A stretch of DNA of 64,000 nucleotides, taken from Rhodoplanes sp. (GTDB taxonomy: Bacteria > Pseudomonadota > Alphaproteobacteria > Rhizobiales > Xanthobacteraceae). Every line of letters begins with the position of its first letter. The first letter of the stretch is position 1. The notes below the pieces were generated by a model that saw only the letters and a program-made list of their open reading frames with translations, was not told the origin of the DNA and did no database searches. Of this stretch, positions 60,198-64,000 are shown piece by piece. The position numbers and the translations under genes were made by a program. Where the stretch lies: the NCBI RefSeq assembly GCF_013377085.1, contig NZ_JACAAX010000004.1, forward strand, positions 62,001 to 126,000. The letters run 5' to 3'.

Positions 60198-61448
60198 ATG
60201 AGCGATCAGGCTTCGCCGGCGATGCGCCGCAAGACGGTGGCCGTGAAGGTCGGCAACGTCACGGTGGGAGGCGGCGCGCCGATCGTCGTGCAGTCGATGA
60301 CCAACACCGACACGGCCGACGTCGCCGGCACGGTCGCCCAGGTCGCGGCGCTGGCCCGCCAGGGCTCCGAGCTGGTGCGCATCACGGTCGACCGCGACGA
60401 AGCCGCCGCCGCAGTGCCGCACATAAAAGAGCGGCTGCTGAAGATGGGCCTCGACGTGCCGATCGTCGGCGACTTCCACTATATCGGCCACAAGCTGCTG
60501 GCCGACCACCCCGGCTGCGCCGAGGCGCTCGACAAGTACCGCATCAATCCCGGAAACGTCGGCTTCAAGGAGAAGAAGGACAAGCAGTTCTCCTCCATCG
60601 TCGAGATGGCGATCAAGCACGGCAAGCCGGTGCGCATCGGCGCCAACTGGGGCTCGCTCGACCAGGAGCTTCTCACCCATCTGATGGACGAGAACGCGAA
60701 GCTGCCGAACCCCGCCGACGTGCGCGCCGTGACCCGCGAGGCGATGGTGCAGTCGGCGCTCCTCTCGGCCGGCCGGGCCGAGGAGATCGGCCTGCCCAGG
60801 AACCGCATCATCCTGTCGGCAAAAGTCTCCTCGGTGCAGGATCTGATCGCCGTCTACCAGGTGCTGGCCTCGCGCTCCGACTACGCCATCCATCTCGGCC
60901 TCACCGAGGCCGGCATGGGCTCGAAGGGCATCGTCGCGTCGTCGGCCGCGCTCGGCATTCTGCTCCAGCAGGGGATCGGCGACACGATCAGAATTTCGCT
61001 GACACCGGAGCCCGGCGGCGACCGCACCCTGGAGGTGAAGGTCGCGCAGGAGCTCCTGCAGACCATGGGTTTTCGCGTTTTCGTGCCGCTGGTCGCCGCC
61101 TGCCCGGGGTGCGGGCGCACGACCTCGACGACGTTCCAGGAGCTCGCCCAGGAGATCCAGGGCTTCATCCACACCTCGATGCCGGAGTGGAAGACGCGCT
61201 ATCCGGGCGTCGAGTCCCTCAACGTCGCCGTGATGGGCTGCATCGTCAACGGCCCGGGCGAATCCAAGCACGCCGACATCGGCATCTCGCTGCCCGGCAC
61301 CGGCGAGACCCCGACCGCGCCGGTCTTCGTCGACGGCAAGAAGGTCGCGACCCTGCGCGGGCCGACGCTCGCCGCCGACTTCAAGACCATGGTGATCGAC
61401 TATATCGAGCGCCGCTACGGCAGCGGGGCGCGGACCGCGGCGGAGTGA
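60198..61448 (+). CDS. ispG: 4-hydroxy-3-methylbut-2-enyl diphosphate synthase
   Basis: Fe-S enzyme of the MEP isoprenoid pathway, converting MEcPP to HMBPP. The 416 residues include [20 protein letters not shown] near 20-39, [15 protein letters not shown] near 87-101, INPGNVGFK near 117, [10 protein letters not shown] near 146, and the cluster cysteines in [17 protein letters not shown] near 300 and GCIVNGPGE near 345. Starts at ATG 60198 and overlaps the next gene by GTGA. Confidence 0.95.
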   Translation: MSDQASPAMRRKTVAVKVGNVTVGGGAPIVVQSMTNTDTADVAGTVAQVAALARQGSELVRITVDRDEAAAAVPHIKERLLKMGLDVPIVGDFHYIGHKLLADHPGCAEALDKYRINPGNVGFKEKKDKQFSSIVEMAIKHGKPVRIGANWGSLDQELLTHLMDENAKLPNPADVRAVTREAMVQSALLSAGRAEEIGLPRNRIILSAKVSSVQDLIAVYQVLASRSDYAIHLGLTEAGMGSKGIVASSAALGILLQQGIGDTIRISLTPEPGGDRTLEVKVAQELLQTMGFRVFVPLVAACPGCGRTTSTTFQELAQEIQGFIHTSMPEWKTRYPGVESLNVAVMGCIVNGPGESKHADIGISLPGTGETPTAPVFVDGKKVATLRGPTLAADFKTMVIDYIERRYGSGARTAAE

Positions 61449-62284
61449 CGGCCCTTCCACCGGCGTTTCTGGTCACCGGCGCATCGACCGGGATCGGTCG
61501 GGCCGTCACGGTGCGGCTGCTCGCCGCCGGATGGACCGGCTTCGCCACGGTGCGGCGGATCGAGGATGCGCCGCCCGGCGCCACCGCGCTCCTGGCCGAC
61601 GTCACGGATCCGGCGTCGCTCGACGCGGCGCGCGAAACGGTGGAGCGCGCGCTGGCGGGACGCCGGCTCGCCGCGTTGGTGATCAATGCCGGCATTGCGC
61701 TGCCGGGACCGCTGCTCCATCAGCCGCTCGACGAGATCCGCGAGACCTTCGACGTGAACGTCATCGGTGCGGTCGCCACCATGCAGGCCTTCGTGCCGCT
61801 GATGCTGCCGGTCGGCGACGGGCCGGCCCGCATCGTCGCCATCAGCTCGGTGTCGGGACGGATTGCGGCGCCGCTGGTCGGCGCCTATGCGGCGTCCAAG
61901 CACGCGCTGGAGGCGCTGTGCGACAGCCTGCGCCGCGAGCTGATGCTGCACGGCATCGACGTGGCGATCGTCGAGCCCGGACCGATCGCGACGCCGATCT
62001 GGGACAAGGGGCTGGCGTTCGGCGGCAGCCGCTACGCGGCGACCCCGTATCGCGACGCCGTCGCGGCCATGACGGCGCACTTCGCCGGATCGGTGGCGCA
62101 TGCCCTGCCGGCGACACGCGTCGCCGATGTCGTGCTGGAGGCGCTGACGGCGCGCCGTCCGCGCAGCCGCTACGTGGTGACGGCCCGCCCGCTCATGGAC
62201 TTCTGGCTGCCGCGCCTGTTGCCGGACCGCCTGCTCGACCGCCTGATCGCCGGCCGGCTCGCGCTGACGCGAAAGCGCGGATAG
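61445..62284 (+). CDS. short-chain dehydrogenase/reductase
   Basis: 279-residue classical SDR. Cofactor motif TGASTGIG at about residues 11-18, NAG near 83, catalytic Ser in AISSVSG near 138, and YxxxK in YAASK near 152. Acidic or basic residues after strand 2 suggest NADP(H) (VRRIEDA). It starts with GTG overlapping the ispG stop (GTGA), so translation is coupled to ispG. Substrate unknown; similar enzymes reduce retinal-like or steroid-like carbonyls. Confidence 0.87.
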   Translation: MTALPPAFLVTGASTGIGRAVTVRLLAAGWTGFATVRRIEDAPPGATALLADVTDPASLDAARETVERALAGRRLAALVINAGIALPGPLLHQPLDEIRETFDVNVIGAVATMQAFVPLMLPVGDGPARIVAISSVSGRIAAPLVGAYAASKHALEALCDSLRRELMLHGIDVAIVEPGPIATPIWDKGLAFGGSRYAATPYRDAVAAMTAHFAGSVAHALPATRVADVVLEALTARRPRSRYVVTARPLMDFWLPRLLPDRLLDRLIAGRLALTRKRG

Positions 62285-62310
62285 GGCGAGGCTTTACGAA
62301 GCGAAGCAAG

Positions 62311-62398
62311 CGTAGGGCGGGCAAAGGCGCGCCCGCGCCGTGCCCACGTGATCACGATGCAAAAACGATGGGCATGCTTCGCTTTGCTCACCCTACGA
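62311..62398. repeat. dispersed inverted repeat (CGTAGGGCGGG type)
   Basis: Starts CGTAGGGCGGGCAAAGG, ends GCTTTGCTCACCCTACG, with GTGCCCACG and CGATGGGCA inside. It forms a long imperfect hairpin after the SDR gene. It is of the same general type as the two GATGGGTTT elements that follow. Confidence 0.6.
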
Positions 62399-62403
62399 CT
62401 ACT

Positions 62404-62489
62404 GTAAGATGGGGAGAGCCGAAGGCGAAACCCATCTTTGCGCGGAACCTTTATGTGATGGGTTTCGCTGCCGCTCAACCCATCCTACG
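62404..62489 (+). repeat. direct repeat, left copy (GATGGGTTT type)
   Basis: Shares GCCGAAGGCGAAACCCATC at its left and GCTCAACCCATCCTACGAACTG at its right with the copy at 63321. Internally each copy is an imperfect inverted repeat (AAACCCATC / GATGGGTTT). The two copies are in the same orientation and flank the ParD-HicB-HicA genes. Confidence 0.7.
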
Positions 62490-62525
62490 AACTGCGCTCA
62501 TCGCGGCGTACGGGCTCGCCTGCGT

Positions 62526-62756
62526 TCACAGCAGCTCCTTCAACTCGTCGACCGTCAGTCCGGTCTGGCGGAGGATGGCCTGCAATGTCCCGGGCTTGAT
62601 GTCCCGCCCGGCATGGATCGGGACCGTGACGGCGCACGCCGGATCGTTCCCGTGCACCAAGCGACAATGGCTGCCCGAGGTCCGCGTGACGACGAACCCG
62701 GCGCGTTCGAGTGCGCGGACGACCTCACGGGATCGAACCGCCGGCAGCCGGGTCAT
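62526..62756 (-). CDS. hicA: HicA family toxin (mRNA interferase)
   Basis: 76-residue HicA toxin with a double-stranded-RNA-binding-like fold that cleaves mRNA in a ribosome-independent way. RSREVVRALERAGFVVTRTSGSH near 9-30 contains the catalytic histidine (GSH). VPIHAGRDIKPGTLQAILRQTGLT follows. It is translated from an ATG overlapping the hicB stop by 4 bases. The antitoxin comes first here (hicB-hicA). Confidence 0.9.
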   Translation of the reverse strand: MTRLPAVRSREVVRALERAGFVVTRTSGSHCRLVHGNDPACAVTVPIHAGRDIKPGTLQAILRQTGLTVDELKELL

Positions 62757-62989
62757 GCGGCGAGCGTCACTGTCACCTCGTGGATGCGCGGCTTGGCGTC
62801 GTCCGGCACGGGCTCGCCTCGCGCCAAGCGATCCTCGACGACCAGGCGGATGGCGTCCTCCGCCATCGCCAGCGCCTCCGCCTCGTCCTCGCCATAGCTG
62901 ACGATCTCGGGAAGCGCCGGCACCCGGACCGTGAAGCCGCCGTCCGGTTCGGGTTCGAGCAGGACCGCGTAGGTATGCGATGTGGTCAT
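62753..62989 (-). CDS. hicB: HicB family antitoxin
   Basis: 78-residue HicB-type antitoxin with the partially degraded RNase-H-like fold: YAVLLEPEPDGGFTVRVPALPEIVSYGEDEAEALAMAEDAI. The usual C-terminal DNA-binding helix-turn-helix or ribbon is absent, so autoregulation may depend on another protein, possibly the ParD-like product encoded 2 bases upstream. Overlaps hicA by 4 bases. Confidence 0.88.
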   Translation of the reverse strand: MTTSHTYAVLLEPEPDGGFTVRVPALPEIVSYGEDEAEALAMAEDAIRLVVEDRLARGEPVPDDAKPRIHEVTVTLAA

Positions 62990-62991
62990 GG

Positions 62992-63249
62992 TCAGGCCCG
63001 CTGCTGGACGTGGTGGGCTCGCAGCCGGCCGAAAACCCCCTCGGCAGGGACCGGCGGCCGCGGGTCGGCGAGCGACGTTTCGACCTGCCGGCGCAGCGCC
63101 GCGTCGTGGGCGGCAGTTTCCCGGTCGAGCGCCCGCAGGGCGTCGCCGACCACCTCGCTTTCCGACGCATAGGCGCCGGACGCGACCTTGCTTTCGACCA
63201 TCTCGGCGAGATCTGCCGGCAGGGTGACGGTGAGCGAGCGTGCTGGCAT
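62992..63249 (-). CDS. ParD-like ribbon-helix-helix antitoxin
   Basis: 85-residue protein. The N-terminal ribbon-helix-helix (SLTVTLPADLAEMVESKVASGAYASESEVVGDALRAL) matches the ParD/CopG family. The C-terminal part (ETSLADPRPPVPAEGVFGRL) is the toxin-wrapping tail. No parE follows: the next gene, 2 bases on, is hicB. It may be an orphan or may supply DNA binding for the HicBA pair. Start ATG 63249; ATG at 63255 is an alternative. Confidence 0.85.
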   Translation of the reverse strand: MPARSLTVTLPADLAEMVESKVASGAYASESEVVGDALRALDRETAAHDAALRRQVETSLADPRPPVPAEGVFGRLRAHHVQQRA

Positions 63250-63320
63250 CGACGGCATCCGTTCAGCGGCTGTGCAACGAAGACTTGGGCATTTTTGGTC
63301 CGATCGCAAGCCGGGAGTTC

Positions 63321-63404
63321 GCAGGATGGCTCGAGCCGAAGGCGAAACCCATCGCTTTCGGGGTGCGATTGGTGATGGATTTCGATGGCGCTCAACCCAT
63401 CCTA
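63321..63404 (+). repeat. direct repeat, right copy (GATGGGTTT type)
   Basis: Same orientation as the copy at 62404, with shared end blocks and a more diverged centre (GATGGATTTCGATGGC). It lies upstream of the ParD-like gene. Confidence 0.65.
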
Positions 63405-63430
63405 CGAACTGGTCGCACCATCCGCTCTTT

Positions 63431-63955
63431 TCACCCCGTCCACCTGCATTCGCTCGAGCGCCCGCCGCACAGAATTCCGCGCAGCGGCTCCTCGACGTGA
63501 GTTGCGCGGGACGGGGCGAGGCGCCACAGCCGATTGCGGCCGAAGCGTACGTCGCTGGTCGCCAGGAACAGCACGGCGATCTCGACCACCGGCGCGCTGT
63601 CGAAACGGCAGAGCGTCGTCACCACGCCGGTCTCGATGGTGATCTCGTCGGCCAGCGGCGGGCGCACATCGGGTGCGGCGAGCCGGACCGGTGGGCTCGC
63701 GGGTCCACAGGCGATGATCACATGCGCCCGGTCGGCCGGGTCGACGCCGAGCGCGAGCCGCACCGCCTCGGCCTCCGGGCCGAGCCGGGTCGACTTCGAC
63801 CATTGCGCGGTGCCGTCGGAGATCAGGAGGCTCACCCGCACGATCGGTTGCTCGCAGGCCGCCGTCGCCGACCACACGGTGCGCTCCGCCGTCGTCCAGC
63901 ATCCCGCCAGCGCGACACGGCAGCGCGACAAATCGCTCGGCGCTGACGGGCTCAC
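63431..63955 (-). CDS. hypothetical protein
   Basis: 174-residue protein with a GTG start (MSPSAPSDLSRCRVALAGC...). The middle looks beta-rich: VRVSLLISDGTAQWS, AVRLALGVDPADRAHVIIACG, ITIETGVVTTLCRFDSAPVVEIAVLFLATSDVRFGRN. No family recognised. The GTG overlaps the stop of the gene entering from the window edge (GTGA), so the two are translationally coupled. Confidence 0.6.
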   Translation of the reverse strand: MSPSAPSDLSRCRVALAGCWTTAERTVWSATAACEQPIVRVSLLISDGTAQWSKSTRLGPEAEAVRLALGVDPADRAHVIIACGPASPPVRLAAPDVRPPLADEITIETGVVTTLCRFDSAPVVEIAVLFLATSDVRFGRNRLWRLAPSRATHVEEPLRGILCGGRSSECRWTG

Positions 63956-64000
63956 GGCGCCGGCTCCCCGGCGAAATCATAGGCCGCGCGGCACCACTTC
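63952..64000 (-). CDS. 3' end of a gene entering from the right edge (partial)
   Basis: The last 15 codons read KWCRAAYDFAGEPAP followed by TGA, overlapping the GTG start of the next gene. The overlap and the ordinary coding look support a real gene, but nothing can be said of its function. Confidence 0.4.
   Translation of the reverse strand, partial: KWCRAAYDFAGEPAP

Noticed and set aside
1-64000. CRISPR arrays, rRNA genes, insertion sequences, prophage genes
   Set aside because: No regularly spaced repeats, no rRNA sequence, and no transposase, integrase or phage structural genes were recognised on either strand.

Overview
The window is a GC-rich chromosomal segment of an alphaproteobacterium, most likely a member of the Hyphomicrobiales (Xanthobacteraceae/Nitrobacteraceae-like, perhaps near Rhodoplanes or Rhodopseudomonas; the genus cannot be fixed from sequence alone). 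Reasons are the gene order ffh-rpsP-rimM-trmD-rplS-leuC, the dapF-mtaB pair near ftsY, a b561/SHP/dihaem-cytochrome operon of the kind known from Rhodobacter, a Bug-type (TctC) binding protein, and several copies of a RIME-like palindromic intergenic repeat. About 70 protein genes, one tRNA-Thr and several regulatory sites and repeats can be supported.

Layout. 1-3.7 kb: membrane cytochrome b561, SHP-like and dihaem cytochromes, then a Tat-exported CotA-like multicopper oxidase. 3.7-10.2 kb: YoaK/DUF1275, DUF123, a zinc-ribbon protein, an M20 amidohydrolase, a secreted serpin and unknown secreted proteins. 10.4-15 kb: yciB, gmd, a lipoprotein, an L,D-transpeptidase and ubiX. 15.1-20.3 kb: a sugar-acid module (enolase-superfamily dehydratase, MHS transporter, LacI regulator with a double operator, TtuC-like dehydrogenase). 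20.5-28.4 kb: DUF3775, gcvT-gcvH, ftsY, an RluA-type pseudouridine synthase, MaoC, a PNPOx-like protein, LprI-like, mtaB and dapF. 28.4-29.2 kb: a gene-free stretch packed with hairpins. 29.2-31.6 kb: secreted GyrI-like protein, MBL hydrolase and a small unknown.

31.9-39.2 kb is the SRP/ribosome operon (ffh, rpsP, a SIMPL-domain gene, rimM with an apparently non-canonical ATC start, trmD, rplS), then a lone SecD P1-head protein and leuC with a strong terminator. 39.3-50.5 kb is a catabolic region bracketed by two IclR regulators: quinone oxidoreductase, cupin, HpcH/HpaI aldolase, DUF6282 amidohydrolase, a divergent Bug binding protein, a two-subunit class I fumarase/tartrate-dehydratase and an ACS-family anion transporter. 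Together with the 15-20 kb module it suggests uptake and breakdown of hydroxy-dicarboxylic or sugar acids.

51-58 kb: RND efflux adaptor and pump, a periplasmic binding protein, a PfkA-family phosphofructokinase and tRNA-Thr. 58.2-58.6 kb is AT-richer and carries a 51-residue membrane protein. 58.6-62.3 kb: zur-like regulator, EamA transporter, ispG and an SDR. The end (62.3-64 kb) has a ParD-HicB-HicA toxin-antitoxin group lying between two direct repeats, and two translationally coupled unknown genes running off the window.
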